Origin: Agromyces archimandritae
Lineage (GTDB): Bacteria; Actinomycetota; Actinomycetes; Actinomycetales; Microbacteriaceae
DNA: 64,000 nucleotides
Direction: 5' to 3'
Assembly: GCF_018024495.1 (NCBI RefSeq)
Contig: NZ_CP071696.1
Span: 62,001 to 126,000, forward strand
Numbering within the stretch: position 1 is the first letter of the stretch; each line of letters opens with the position of its first letter. A program made the position numbers and the translations under genes. Of this stretch, positions 25,078 to 33,707 are shown in pieces. The notes beneath the pieces were generated by a model. That model did not search any database and was not told the DNA's origin. It saw only the letters and a list, made by a program, of their open reading frames with translations.

Positions 25078-25689
25078 CTACTCCGCCCCGCCCACGAGCC
25101 CGGCGGCGCGGAACGCCCGACCGTAGATCTCCCGGATCAGGGCTTCCTTGCGGGCGTTGTACTGCATGACCGTTTCACCCCGCTCGGTCGCGGCAGCCGC
25201 CGCTTCTCGTTTCAGCTCCGCGTAGCGTTCGCGATCCGCCCGATCGGCCCGCAGGCGGTCTCGGAAGATCCGGTGCCGCCACGGCTCGGGGCGGTCCGGC
25301 CCGAAGACGTGCAGGTTCGCGCGCGGCGAGGCCAGTTGCAGACAGCGATGCTCGTGCCACCAGGATTCCCGCACCGTCAGCACGAATCCGGCCTGCTCGA
25401 GCGGCGGCAGCCATCCCGCCTCATCGGCGGGATCGGCGACGATCAGATCGAGGTCGATGACGGGTTTCGCCGGCAGGCCCGGCACCGAGGTCGAACCCAC
25501 ATGCTCCAGCTGCAAGGCGCGAGTACCGAGCACGTCCTGCACCATCCCCGTGATCGCCGCGGCCGTCGTCGGCCAACGCTCGTCGGCGGGCACGACCTCG
25601 ATCGCTTGCACCCGCGGGCGGACCACCCACGGCGACGCCCCCGCCGGCGGCGCGTCCGAGAAGCTCATGATGTCATGGGCCGTCGGCAT
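25078..25689 (-). CDS. GrpB/UPF0157 family protein (nucleotidyltransferase fold)
   Basis: A 203-residue protein of the GrpB family: LQLEHVGSTSVPGLPAKPVI followed by DLDLIV is the diagnostic nucleotidyltransferase-like motif (GST with acidic DLD), and HRCLQLASPRANLHVFGPD plus WRHRIFRDRLRADRADRERYAELK complete the domain. GrpB-like domains also occur fused to CoaE. The biochemical role is unknown. The ATG follows a TATCCT -10 by 6 nt. Confidence 0.87.
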   Translation of the reverse strand: MPTAHDIMSFSDAPPAGASPWVVRPRVQAIEVVPADERWPTTAAAITGMVQDVLGTRALQLEHVGSTSVPGLPAKPVIDLDLIVADPADEAGWLPPLEQAGFVLTVRESWWHEHRCLQLASPRANLHVFGPDRPEPWRHRIFRDRLRADRADRERYAELKREAAAAATERGETVMQYNARKEALIREIYGRAFRAAGLVGGAE

Positions 25690-25695
25690 GCGGTC

Positions 25696-25701
25696 AGGAT
25701 A
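25696..25701 (-). promoter_or_regulatory. Leaderless -10 TATCCT of the GrpB gene
   Basis: TATCCT on the minus strand, 6 nt, then ATG 25689. Confidence 0.5.
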
Positions 25702-25740
25702 CCGGCGGGCACGGCGCCGGACAGCACCGACGCCGCCCCC

Positions 25741-26181
25741 TCACCCGCGGACGATGAGCTCGACGAGCGACTCCGGGTAGAACGGCTCCGCCGAGGTCCG
25801 CAGCTCCTCGATCGACCACCACCGCGATTCGACCATGACCTCGCGCTCCAACTCGGTCCAGCCGTCGTCGACGACGGCGAACGTGCTCGTCCGCACCACG
25901 AAGAAATGCTCGTGCTGCCGGTGCAGCACCCCGCCGAAACTGAACTCGATGTCCTGCTCGTACACGGGCCCGGCGAGCTCGGTCGGCACGAGCCCCGTCT
26001 CCTCGCGCAGTTCGCGGCGCGCGGCATCCACCGGCGACTCGTCGCCCTCGATCCCGCCGCCGGGTGTGAACCACCATGTGCCCGCCTCGGGTCGGGCCGG
26101 GTCGCCGCCGCGGAACAGCAGCACCCGCCCCGCCTCATCGATCACGAGCACACGTGCGGCACGGCGAAGCAGGACATCCAC
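25741..26181 (-). CDS. NUDIX hydrolase
   Basis: A 146-residue Nudix protein: VLVIDEAGRVLLFRGGDPAR, then WWFTPGGGIEGDESPVDAAR and RELREETGL complete the Nudix box. The C-terminal WSIEELRTSAEPFYPESL is common in the group. Substrate not evident. The GTG at 26181 is preferred (GAGGA lies 7 nt upstream; the domain begins three residues later); a start at 26322 would add 47 low-complexity residues. Confidence 0.85.
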   Translation of the reverse strand: MDVLLRRAARVLVIDEAGRVLLFRGGDPARPEAGTWWFTPGGGIEGDESPVDAARRELREETGLVPTELAGPVYEQDIEFSFGGVLHRQHEHFFVVRTSTFAVVDDGWTELEREVMVESRWWSIEELRTSAEPFYPESLVELIVRG

Positions 26182-26432
26182 CCCGGAATCCTCGCGCGCA
26201 TGGCGGGCGCCGGTCAAGGCGCCGGTCGAGACGCGCGGCTCGAGGCGCGCCGAGGACGCGGGCGCCCCGTCACCGCCAGCGGTGGCAGGTTCGAAGGGAG
26301 CCCGGGGAACGGCAGCCGGCACGGGGGCGGATGTGGAACTCGGGGTCGCCGACGTCGCCCGGCACGCCGACCGGCTGCCTCTCGACGAGGCCGGCGCGAG
26401 CCCGACCGAGCCCGACCGAGGCCGAGGCGGCG

Positions 26433-26585
26433 GTGCGGATCAACACCGACACCCGCCTCGGCGCCCTGAAGATCTGGCTTCTGATCCTCGCCGGCGTGAG
26501 CGCGATCGCGATCCTTCCGGCGACGCGGCTGCCCGCGTACCGGCCGGAGGAGATCCCCGACCCCTCGCCGGAGGATGCCGCCTGA
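26433..26585 (+). CDS. Possible small single-pass membrane protein (50 aa)
   Basis: GTG 26433 opens a 50-residue frame with a hydrophobic helix (ALKIWLLILAGVSAIAILPA) and an acidic, Pro-rich tail ending EEIPDPSPEDAA at TGA 26585, one base before the tusA-like stop on the other strand. Codon use looks like a real gene, but the ribosome binding site is weak and I do not recognise a family. The upstream 250 nt (26182-26432) contains direct repeats of AGCCCGACCG near 26400 and no other gene that I can see. Confidence 0.4.
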   Translation: MRINTDTRLGALKIWLLILAGVSAIAILPATRLPAYRPEEIPDPSPEDAA

Positions 26586-26813
26586 TCAGGCCTTCTGCAC
26601 CGTGATGGTCCAGGATGCGTCGCCGACGCGATCGAAATGGGTCACCGGATAGCCCTGTTCGGCCGCCCAGAGCGGCAGCGATTCGGTCGCCTGCGTGCAG
26701 TCGAATCCGATGACGAGTTCGTCGCCGGGCGCGAGTCCGTCCATCGCGGCCTTCGCCTCGACGAGCGGGAACGGGCACACCTGGCCCTCGGTCTCGAGCA
26801 CCTTCGTGGCCAT
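26586..26813 (-). CDS. TusA-like sulfur-carrier protein
   Basis: A 75-residue SirA/TusA-family protein. The N-terminal CPxP motif VCPFPLVEAKAAM contains the sulfur-carrying cysteine; a second Cys is in GFDCTQATESLPLWA. TusA proteins relay persulfide sulfur in tRNA thiolation and other pathways. AAGGAGAT precedes the ATG. It follows the YeeE/YedE transporter gene by 109 nt in the same direction, the usual thiosulfate-uptake pairing (TsuA/TsuB in other bacteria). Confidence 0.9.
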   Translation of the reverse strand: MATKVLETEGQVCPFPLVEAKAAMDGLAPGDELVIGFDCTQATESLPLWAAEQGYPVTHFDRVGDASWTITVQKA

Positions 26814-26851
26814 GCTGATCTCCTTCGTTCGGGGGTGAGGGGGTGGGGATC

Positions 26852-26879
26852 GGTTCGGGTGCGGATGCCGCGGGGCGCC
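26852..26879 (-). repeat. Dispersed 28-nt intergenic repeat, copy 2
   Basis: Minus-strand copy of the element at 14438-14465, 27 of 28 identical, between the YeeE/YedE gene and the TusA-like gene. Confidence 0.6.
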
Positions 26880-26922
26880 GACATCGCGCGCACGCCTCGC
26901 GGCGGCGCGGCGGCGCGGCGAC

Positions 26923-27996
26923 TCAGCCGACGGTGCTTCGCGCGCCCGGGGCGCCCGCTGCGGCCGCGGCGGCGAGCCTGCGGCCGCCGGTGCGGATGGT
27001 GAGTTTCACCGCGATGCCGGCGCCGAGGAGCATGAACGCGGTCGATACCCAGCCCTGGTAGCTGAACTGGGCAGTGGCGACCATGCTGTTGCCGACGGTG
27101 CAGCCGCCGGCGATGGCCGCGCCGACGCCCATGAGGGCGCCGCCGGCGATCGACTTCAGGATCGTGGCCGCGTCGGGCACGCGGACCCGGAACTCGTGGG
27201 AGGCGAGGGCGGAGAGGAACGAGCCGAGGAGGATCCCGAGCACGAGGAACACGCCCCAGTCGACGAGTTCGACGTCGCCCGTGACGAGGTAGCTCGCGAT
27301 GTTGGCCGACGGGGTGGTGATGCCGAGGCCGGCGTTCCGGCCGGTCGCCGCCGACAGCGGCCAGGCGATGACGCCGACGACGCCGATGAGGGCGGCGACG
27401 AGGAACGGGTTCAGGCGCTTCTCGAAGAGCACGTGCGCGAGGCCCGTGCGGCGTGCCGGCAGGGTCGCGACGGGCGCCTTCAGCCTCCGCCGGTCGCGCA
27501 CGATCAGCCAGACGGCGACGGCGGCCAGCACGGCGACGAGCACCCAGGGCGACACGTTCAGCGTCTCGTAGACGGTGCCGTCGGGGATCGTGACGCCACG
27601 GATGCCGGCGGTGAACTCGGCGAGCGGGCCGGTCTTGGAGATCGCAGCGAACAAGGCGTAGAAGACGAGCGCGAACCAGCTGCCGACGAGCCCCTCGCCG
27701 GCACGGTAGTAGGTGCCGGTCGCGCAGCCGCCGGCGAGGATGATCGCGAACCCGAACACGAGCCCGCCGACGATCGATGCGAGCCACGGGAACGGCCCGG
27801 TGCCGAGCTGGATGACCCCGGCCGACTGCAGGGCGAACAGCCCGACGGCGTGCACGGCGATGACGACGACGAGGGCCGACAGCATCCGCGTGCTGCCCGA
27901 CAACCACACGTCGCGGAACGCGCCGGTCACGCAGAACCGCCCGCGCTGGAACAGGTAGCCGAGGATGACGCCGATCACGAGACCGGACACGAGCAT
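26923..27996 (-). CDS. YeeE/YedE (TsuA) family thiosulfate transporter
   Basis: A 357-residue membrane protein with about nine to ten helices in two homologous halves. Conserved cysteine motifs line the family's thiosulfate path: GRFCVTGAFRD near the N terminus, IILAGGCATGTYYRAGEG in the first half and AAIAGGCTVGNSMVATAQ in the second. TsuA relays thiosulfate through the membrane by these cysteines, for cysteine synthesis in the cytoplasm. GGAGG sits before the ATG. It leads the operon with the TusA-like gene, which probably accepts the sulfur. Confidence 0.92.
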   Translation of the reverse strand: MLVSGLVIGVILGYLFQRGRFCVTGAFRDVWLSGSTRMLSALVVVIAVHAVGLFALQSAGVIQLGTGPFPWLASIVGGLVFGFAIILAGGCATGTYYRAGEGLVGSWFALVFYALFAAISKTGPLAEFTAGIRGVTIPDGTVYETLNVSPWVLVAVLAAVAVWLIVRDRRRLKAPVATLPARRTGLAHVLFEKRLNPFLVAALIGVVGVIAWPLSAATGRNAGLGITTPSANIASYLVTGDVELVDWGVFLVLGILLGSFLSALASHEFRVRVPDAATILKSIAGGALMGVGAAIAGGCTVGNSMVATAQFSYQGWVSTAFMLLGAGIAVKLTIRTGGRRLAAAAAAGAPGARSTVG

Positions 27997-28020
27997 GGGG
28001 GAACCTCCGTCGCGTAGGAC

Positions 28021-28037
28021 GGCCCCGTTCAGGGGCC
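28021..28037 (-). other. Hairpin at the 5' end of the yeeE/yedE transcript
   Basis: GGCCCC (28021-28026) pairs with GGGGCC (28032-28037) around a 5-nt loop. It lies between the -10 and the ribosome binding site, so it would form at the very 5' end of the mRNA. Confidence 0.45.
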
Positions 28038-28044
28038 GCCCGCC

Positions 28045-28050
28045 ACGCTA
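28045..28050 (-). promoter_or_regulatory. -10 element TAGCGT of the yeeE/yedE operon
   Basis: TAGCGT on the minus strand predicts initiation near 28038 and a leader of about 40 nt ending in GGAGG before ATG 27996. Confidence 0.4.
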
Positions 28051-28153
28051 GGGGACGGTGGATGCCGCCCGCAGCCGTATGACGCACATGGTCACCGTGC
28101 GACGCCGTGTGACGGCGCCGTGCCTGTGGCGGTGCCGACGGGCAGGCTGCTGC

Positions 28154-28483
28154 TCAGCGCGCCCGCGCCGCCTCGTAGCGTTCGAGGCGGCGGCCGGAGG
28201 CGGGCATCCCGAGCTCGTTGAGGGGCCCGACCTCGCTGCGTTCGGCGAGCCGGTCGGGAACGGGGCAGACGAGCACGGAGTCGGAGCTCGTGCGTTGCAC
28301 GCTGTGCTCGAACATGGGGCGCCCGCAGACGGGGCAGGGCGCGGCGTCGATGGGGCCGCTCCGCCCCTCCCCTTCGGTGATCGGCGGCGGGCCGAACACG
28401 GGCTCGAGCGCCCGGTCGATCCGGTCGAAGAATCTGACGAATGCGTTGTGGTCCGCGGCCCGGCCCGCGCTCTGACGTGCCAT
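28154..28483 (-). CDS. Hypothetical protein with CxxC zinc-ribbon-like motif
   Basis: A 109-residue protein I do not recognise. The N-terminal part reads AFVRFFDRIDRALEPVFGPP, the middle CPVCGRPMFEHSVQRTSSDS then VLVCPVP, suggesting a small metal-binding knuckle, and the C terminus is GMPASGRRLERYEAARAR. No signal peptide or membrane helix. The ATG at 28483 is chosen because TAGCGT is exactly 7 nt upstream; a GTG three codons earlier lies inside the -10. It sits between the dha operon and the thiosulfate genes. Confidence 0.75.
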   Translation of the reverse strand: MARQSAGRAADHNAFVRFFDRIDRALEPVFGPPPITEGEGRSGPIDAAPCPVCGRPMFEHSVQRTSSDSVLVCPVPDRLAERSEVGPLNELGMPASGRRLERYEAARAR

Positions 28484-28490
28484 GTTCGTC

Positions 28491-28496
28491 ACGCTA
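28491..28496 (-). promoter_or_regulatory. Leaderless -10 TAGCGT
   Basis: TAGCGT on the minus strand, 7 nt, then ATG 28483 of the zinc-ribbon-like protein. Confidence 0.5.
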
Positions 28497-28537
28497 CCGC
28501 GGGTCTTCCGCCCGCGCCAGCATTCAGTGACGACCGC

Positions 28538-29298
28538 TCATGTTTCGCCGAAGCCCGACTCGGTGAGCTCGGCCAGCGCATCCACCGCCGCCCGCCCCTC
28601 CGGATCCTCGCTCGCGATCGTGACCTCGGCCCCCTTCGTGAGCCCGAGCGACATGATCCCGAGCAGGCTCTTCGCATCCTTGCCGTTGACGGTCACCTTC
28701 GGCGTGAACGTGCTCGCGAGCTTCACGAAGTCCGCGGCGGGCCGCGCGTGCAGGCCGGCCGGGTTCACGAGCCGCACGGTGCGCGAGTATCCCGCAGTGG
28801 ATGCCCCGGCGCCCTGCCCCCGGCGGTCGCCGCCGCCCCCGAGCCGCCCGCGACCGCGTCCCCGCCGCCGCCGTCCCCGCTGCCTTCGTCCCGGGCCGCG
28901 CCCCGCGCCGACTCGGCCGCCGCGAGCACCTCCTCGAGCGGGGCCCCCGACTCCGCGGCGACCGCGCCGGCCACCCCGCCCTCCACGAGCGGAGCGTCCG
29001 CGATCCGCACCCGCGCGCGCACCTCGTCGTCGAGGAAGTCGAGCGCCGTCTCCGCTGTGAGGATCGCGGACCCCAGGTCGCAGCACACCACGACGCCGGC
29101 GCCGGCGTCCGCCTTCGCGATCCCCGCGCTGACCAGCTCGAAACTCGTGCCGATCCGGCCATCGTCGGTGCCGCCGGCGGCCACCAGTGTCGTGTTCCCG
29201 GCCATCTGCCCGGCGAGTTCCACGAGCCCCTCGGCGATCTTCGCCGAGTGCGAGACGAAGACGAGGCCCACCCGGGCCCCGCCGGCAGCGCCGCTCAC
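28538..29298 (-). CDS. dhaM: DhaM: dihydroxyacetone kinase phosphoryl-donor subunit (EIIA-HPr), frame-interrupted
   Basis: DhaM passes phosphate from the PTS to DhaL-bound ADP. The N-terminal EIIA(Man)-like domain is read from GTG 29298 (VGLVFVSHSAKIAEGLVELA with the active His, LVAAGGTDDGRIGTSF, CDLGSAILTAETALDFLDD). The HPr-like domain (RTVRLVNPAGLHARPAADFV with active His, KDAKSLLGIMSLGL) is in the -1 frame and ends at 28538. The EIIA frame stops at 28765 without HPr. The total span of 761 nt is one short of 254 codons, and one extra G in the G5 run of the linker would join the frames. This is either a deletion, a sequencing error or -1 frameshifting. The GTG overlaps the dhaL stop. Confidence 0.8.
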
Positions 29299-29942
29299 GA
29301 TCCGGTCGCCGCTGCGGCGGAATCGGCGGCGGCCCGCAGCAGCAGCGCACTCGACTCGGCGCCCGGGTCGCGATGCCCGACCGCACGCTCACCGAGGTAG
29401 CTCGCCCGCCCCTTCCGGGCCACGAGCGGTTCGGTCGCGACCGCACCGCGCTCGGCCGCGTCGGCGGCGGCGTCGAGCACCGTCGCGGCGTCCTCGCCGG
29501 CCTCGGCGGCGTCGCGGGCGGCATCCACCGCCGGCGTCCACGCATCCACCATCGTCTTGTCGCCGGGCTCCGCCTTGCCGCGGGCGACGATGCCGTCGCG
29601 GGCGGCCGCGAGCACGTCGGCCAGCTCCTCCGGCCCGAGCGAGACCGCCGGGCCCGCCGCCGTCGCCGCACGCAGGTACGCGGTGCCGTACAGCGGGCCC
29701 GCCGCACCGCCGACGGTGGAGATGAGGGTCGTCGCCACGAGCTTCAGCACGTCGCCGGGAGTCGACCCCGCCGGCAGGTCGTCGAGCTTCGGCAGCACCG
29801 CCTGGAAACCGCGGTCCATGTTCTCGCCGTGGTCTCCGTCGCCGATCGCACGGTCGAGCTCGATGAGCTCCATCCGGTGCTCGGCGATGACCTGCGCGCT
29901 CCGACGCACCCAGTCGACGGCCCAGGTGATGTCCAATCCCAC
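29295..29942 (-). CDS. dhaL: Dihydroxyacetone kinase subunit DhaL (ADP-binding)
   Basis: The nucleotide-binding subunit, 215 residues, all-helical. The Mg-ADP site is the conserved aspartate motif IGDGDHGENMDRGF near residue 33, with TVGGAAGPLYGTAYL and GDKTMVDAWTPAV further on; the end has the YLGERAVGHRDPGAESS motif. Bound ADP is phosphorylated in place by DhaM and then phosphorylates DHA on DhaK. Start GTG 29942, preceded by GGGAGGGG. It lies 12 nt after dhaK and overlaps dhaM by GTGA. Confidence 0.94.
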   Translation of the reverse strand: MGLDITWAVDWVRRSAQVIAEHRMELIELDRAIGDGDHGENMDRGFQAVLPKLDDLPAGSTPGDVLKLVATTLISTVGGAAGPLYGTAYLRAATAAGPAVSLGPEELADVLAAARDGIVARGKAEPGDKTMVDAWTPAVDAARDAAEAGEDAATVLDAAADAAERGAVATEPLVARKGRASYLGERAVGHRDPGAESSALLLRAAADSAAAATGS

Positions 29943-29954
29943 CGTTGCCCCTCC

Positions 29955-30956
29955 CTACCGGCCCCAGCGCAGCGACGGCGTCTGCACGGGTGCGTCCCAC
30001 AGCTCGATCATCTCGTCGTCGAGCTTCACGAGCGTGATCGACATGCCCTGCATCTCGAGCGAGGTGATGTAGTTGCCGACGAGGTCGCGTTCGACCGCGA
30101 TGCCGCGCCCGTCGAGCACGGCGGCGGCGTGCCGATAGGCGATGTAGAGCTCCATGAGCGGGGTGCCGCCCATGCCGTTGACGAAGAGCAGCACGCGGTC
30201 GCCGGATGCGTACGGCAGGTCTTCGAGGATCGGGTCGAGCAGGCGCTCCACGAGCGCGTCGGCCGGCTCGAGTTTGATGCGTTCGCGGCCGGGTTCGCCG
30301 TGGATGCCGATGCCGATCTCGACCTCGTCGTCGGCGAGCTCGAAACTCGGCTCCCCCGCATGGGGGACGGTGCACGGGGTGAGGGCCAGGCCCATCGAGC
30401 GGGCGTTCGCGTTCACACGCTCCGCGATCGCGGCGACCTCGTCGAGCGAATCGCCGCGTTCGGCGGCCGCACCGGCGATCTTCTCGACGATGACCGTTCC
30501 GCCGACGCCGCGGCGGCCGGCGGTGTAGAGCGAGTCCTTCACGGCGACGTCGTCGTTCGTGACGACCGCCTTGACCTCTATGCCGTCGGCGGCGGCGAGT
30601 TCGGCGGCGGTCTCGAAGTTCAGCACGTCGCCCGTGTAGTTCTTCACGATGTGCAGCACGCCGGCACCGCCGTCGACGGCTTTGGTCGCTGCGAGGATCG
30701 GATCGGGCGTGGGCGAGGTGAACACGGCCCCGGGCACGGCAGCGTCGAGCATCCCGAAGCCGACGTAGCCGGCGTGCAGCGGTTCGTGCCCCGACCCGCC
30801 GCCGGAGACGAGCCCGACCTTGCCTGCGATCGGCGCATCCGCCCGCACCACGTACAGCGGATCCGTCTCCACCCGCACGAGATCCGCATGCGCCCGGCCG
30901 AAGCCGTCGACGGACTCGCCGACGACGTCTTTGGGATCGTTGATGATCTTCTTCAC
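29955..30956 (-). CDS. dhaK: Dihydroxyacetone kinase subunit DhaK (substrate-binding)
   Basis: Binds dihydroxyacetone covalently as a hemiaminal on a histidine. The 333-residue protein shows [20 protein letters not shown] (DHA pocket), [14 protein letters not shown], and GIGIHGEPG, which carries the active-site His. Product DHA-phosphate enters glycolysis. GTG 30956 starts [12 protein letters not shown], the usual N terminus, with GGGGAAG upstream; longer in-frame readings have no family similarity. First gene of dhaKLM; TAGCTT at 31030-31035 on the minus strand is a candidate -10. It is transcribed away from glpF. Confidence 0.95.
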   Translation of the reverse strand: MKKIINDPKDVVGESVDGFGRAHADLVRVETDPLYVVRADAPIAGKVGLVSGGGSGHEPLHAGYVGFGMLDAAVPGAVFTSPTPDPILAATKAVDGGAGVLHIVKNYTGDVLNFETAAELAAADGIEVKAVVTNDDVAVKDSLYTAGRRGVGGTVIVEKIAGAAAERGDSLDEVAAIAERVNANARSMGLALTPCTVPHAGEPSFELADDEVEIGIGIHGEPGRERIKLEPADALVERLLDPILEDLPYASGDRVLLFVNGMGGTPLMELYIAYRHAAAVLDGRGIAVERDLVGNYITSLEMQGMSITLVKLDDEMIELWDAPVQTPSLRWGR

Positions 30957-31190
30957 GACTTCCCCTTCCCCTCGAGCTGCGAGAGCCGTGCGCCCCATGC
31001 GCGTCCGCTCCGACGCAGCACCCCCGCCCAAGCTACGCCCTCGGCACGGCCGAAGGTAAGGGGGCACGGCGGCTTTCGCGTCGGACGATTGCCCGCGCGC
31101 CCATTTCCCGCGAGGCCGTTGGTCGGTATCGTGAGCAATGATCCGCCCGGGGGGCGCGGCCCGTCGGGCATGGCGAAGGGGGTAGTCCAA

Positions 31191-31949
31191 GTGAATCTCG
31201 GTACCGTGTTCGTTTCCGAGCTCGTGGGCACGGCGATGCTCGTGCTCCTCGGGTGCGGGGTCGTGGCGAACGTCGCGCTCATCAAGACCAAGGGCTACGA
31301 GGGCGGCTTCCTCATGGTCAACGTCGGCTGGGGCCTCGCGGTCTTCGCCGGTGTGATCGTGTCGTACGCCTCCGGCGCCCACATCAACCCGGCCGTCACC
31401 CTCGGCCTCGCGCTGAACGGCGGCGTCGCCGGCAACACCGAGTTCGTGCCCGGGATCCCGATCGATTTCCTGTCGATCCTCGTGTACATCCTCGCGCAGA
31501 TGATCGGCGCGATCCTCGGCGCCGTCTTCGTCTGGCTCGCCTACAAGCAGCACTTCGACCAGGAGCCCGACCCGGGCGCCAAGCTCGGCGTGTTCTCGAC
31601 GGGCCCCGCGATCCGCTCCTACGGCTGGAACTTCGTCACCGAGGTCATCGGCACCTTCGTCCTCGTGTTCGTCATCATCGGCTTCACGAACGGCGGCACG
31701 CCGGCCGAGCTCGGTGCGATCCCGGTCGCCTTCCTCGTGCTCGTCATCGGCACGTCCCTCGGCGGGCCGACCGGCTATGCGATCAACCCGGCCCGCGACC
31801 TGGGTCCGCGCATCGCGCACGCATTCCTGCCGATCCACGGCAAGGGGTCCAGCGACTGGGCCTACTCGTGGGTGCCGGTCTTCGGGCCGGTCGCGGGCGG
31901 CCTCCTCGCGGGCCTGGCAGCCGTGCCGCTGCTGCCGATCCTCGCCTGA
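31191..31949 (+). CDS. glpF: Glycerol facilitator / aquaglyceroporin
   Basis: A 252-residue major-intrinsic-protein channel with six helices and two half-helices carrying NPA motifs: [17 protein letters not shown] and [18 protein letters not shown]. Asp after the second NPAR is characteristic of glycerol-permeable members. The GTG at 31191 has AAGGGGG 8 nt upstream; an in-frame ATG at 31170 is an alternative. It precedes glpK and is divergent from dhaKLM, so imported glycerol can be used by kinase and, after oxidation to DHA, by the PTS-linked kinase. Confidence 0.93.
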   Translation: MNLGTVFVSELVGTAMLVLLGCGVVANVALIKTKGYEGGFLMVNVGWGLAVFAGVIVSYASGAHINPAVTLGLALNGGVAGNTEFVPGIPIDFLSILVYILAQMIGAILGAVFVWLAYKQHFDQEPDPGAKLGVFSTGPAIRSYGWNFVTEVIGTFVLVFVIIGFTNGGTPAELGAIPVAFLVLVIGTSLGGPTGYAINPARDLGPRIAHAFLPIHGKGSSDWAYSWVPVFGPVAGGLLAGLAAVPLLPILA

Positions 31950-32000
31950 CGCCGGTGGATGCCGGGGGTCGCCGCCCACGGCGCTTCCGGCATCCCGGCG
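31950..32000 (+). terminator. GGATGCC-armed hairpin between glpF and glpK
   Basis: Arms 31950-31965 and 31987-32000 (GGATGCCGG / CCGGCATCC core) pair with one bulge. TACCAT follows at 32001-32006 as a possible -10 for glpK, so the hairpin may attenuate read-through from glpF. Confidence 0.5.
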
Positions 32001-32059
32001 TACCATCATCCACCACCACGCCGACGTGGACGTCGGCATCCACTCCGTGAGAGGACGAC

Positions 32060-33574
32060 ATGGCCGACTACATCCTGGCGATCGACCAGGGCACCACATC
32101 CACCCGCTCCATCATCTTCGACAAGGCCGGCTCGATCGTCGCGACCGGGCAGATGGAGCACGAGCAGATCTTCCCCAAGGCCGGCTGGGTCGAGCACGAC
32201 CCCGCCGAGATCTGGCGGAACACGCGGGAGGTCATCGGCCTCGCGCTGGGGCGGGCGAACCTGACCCGCCACGAGATCGCCGCGGTCGGCATCACGAATC
32301 AGCGCGAGACCGCCGTCGTCTGGGACAAGACGACGGGCGAGCCCGTCTACAACGCGATCGTCTGGCAGGACACGCGCACCCAGCCGATCGTCGACCGCCT
32401 CGCCGCCGACGGAGGCGTCGAGCGGTTCAAGGACATCGTCGGGCTGCCGCTGGCCACGTACTTCTCCGGCACGAAGATCGTGTGGATCCTCGAGAACGTC
32501 CCGGGCGCGCGCGAGAAGGCCGAGGCCGGCGAACTGCTGTTCGGCACGACCGACACCTGGGTGCTCTGGAACCTCACCGGCGGCCCGGAGGGCGGCGTGC
32601 ACGTCACCGACGTCACGAACGCCAGCCGCACCATGTTCATGGATCTCGAGACCCTCACGTGGCGCGACGACATCCTCGAGGCCTTCGGCGTTCCCAAATC
32701 GATGCTGCCCGAGATCCGCTCCTCGTCCGAGGTGTACGGCACCGTCGAACCGTCCAGCCTGCTGCGCGAGACGCCCGTGGCCGGCATCCTCGGCGACCAG
32801 CAGGCCGCCACCTTCGGGCAGGCCGCGTTCGAGACCGGCGAGTCGAAGAACACGTACGGCACCGGCAACTTCCTGATCTTCAACACGGGCGAGGAGATCA
32901 TCCACTCGAAGAACGGGCTGCTCACGACCCTCGGCTACAAGCTCGGCGATGCGAAACCGCACTACGCCCTCGAGGGTTCGATCGCGGTCACCGGTTCGCT
33001 CGTGCAGTGGATCCGCGACAATCTCGGGCTGATCTCCTCCGCCCCCGAGATCGAGACGCTCGCCAAAACCGTCGACGACAACGGCGGCGCATACTTCGTG
33101 CCGGCGTTCTCGGGCCTCTTCGCGCCGTACTGGCGACCGGACGCGCGCGGGGCGCTCGTCGGCCTCACCCGCTACGTGAACAAGGGGCACATCGCCCGTG
33201 CGGTGCTCGAGGCGACCGCGTTCCAGACCCGCGAGGTGCTGGATGCCGTCAACGCCGACTCGGGGGTGGATCTCACCGAGCTCAAGGTCGACGGCGGCAT
33301 GATCGCCAACAACACGCTCATGCAGTTCCAGGCCGACATCCTCGGCGTGCCGGTCGTCCGGCCGGTCGTCGCCGAGACGACGGCCCTCGGCGCCGCCTAC
33401 GCGGCCGGGCTCGCGGTCGGATTCTGGTCGGACCTCGAAGAGCTCCGTCGCAACTGGCAGGAGGATTCCCGCTGGGAGCCGGAGATGGACGAGGCCGAGC
33501 GGGCGCGTCAGCTGCGCCTTTGGAAGAAGGCGGTCACGAAGACCTTCGACTGGGTCGACGACGACGTGCGGTGA
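32060..33574 (+). CDS. glpK: Glycerol kinase
   Basis: Phosphorylates glycerol to glycerol-3-phosphate. The 504-residue FGGY-family protein shows the N-terminal phosphate loop [43 protein letters not shown], the adenosine/phosphate-2 region [13 protein letters not shown] and the C-terminal FGGY-type signature [20 protein letters not shown]. Length equals E. coli GlpK. The ATG has GAGAGGA upstream. A GGATGCC hairpin terminates it at 33592-33626. Confidence 0.96.
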   Translation: MADYILAIDQGTTSTRSIIFDKAGSIVATGQMEHEQIFPKAGWVEHDPAEIWRNTREVIGLALGRANLTRHEIAAVGITNQRETAVVWDKTTGEPVYNAIVWQDTRTQPIVDRLAADGGVERFKDIVGLPLATYFSGTKIVWILENVPGAREKAEAGELLFGTTDTWVLWNLTGGPEGGVHVTDVTNASRTMFMDLETLTWRDDILEAFGVPKSMLPEIRSSSEVYGTVEPSSLLRETPVAGILGDQQAATFGQAAFETGESKNTYGTGNFLIFNTGEEIIHSKNGLLTTLGYKLGDAKPHYALEGSIAVTGSLVQWIRDNLGLISSAPEIETLAKTVDDNGGAYFVPAFSGLFAPYWRPDARGALVGLTRYVNKGHIARAVLEATAFQTREVLDAVNADSGVDLTELKVDGGMIANNTLMQFQADILGVPVVRPVVAETTALGAAYAAGLAVGFWSDLEELRRNWQEDSRWEPEMDEAERARQLRLWKKAVTKTFDWVDDDVR

Positions 33575-33591
33575 TCGCGTCATCCGCGAGT

Positions 33592-33626
33592 GGATGCCCC
33601 GCGCCGGCAGGCGGTGCGGGGCATCC
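33592..33626. terminator. Bidirectional GGATGCC-armed terminator
   Basis: Perfect 11-bp arms (33592-33602 and 33616-33626) around a 13-nt loop between the convergent glpK and trpD. Confidence 0.7.
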
Positions 33627-33707
33627 GTGCGCTCAGGCCTTCGTGGCTGCGAGCTCGGCCGTCGGCGACGGCCGGCGCTTCGCGGACCGGAGCGCGGACG
33701 TCGGGGA

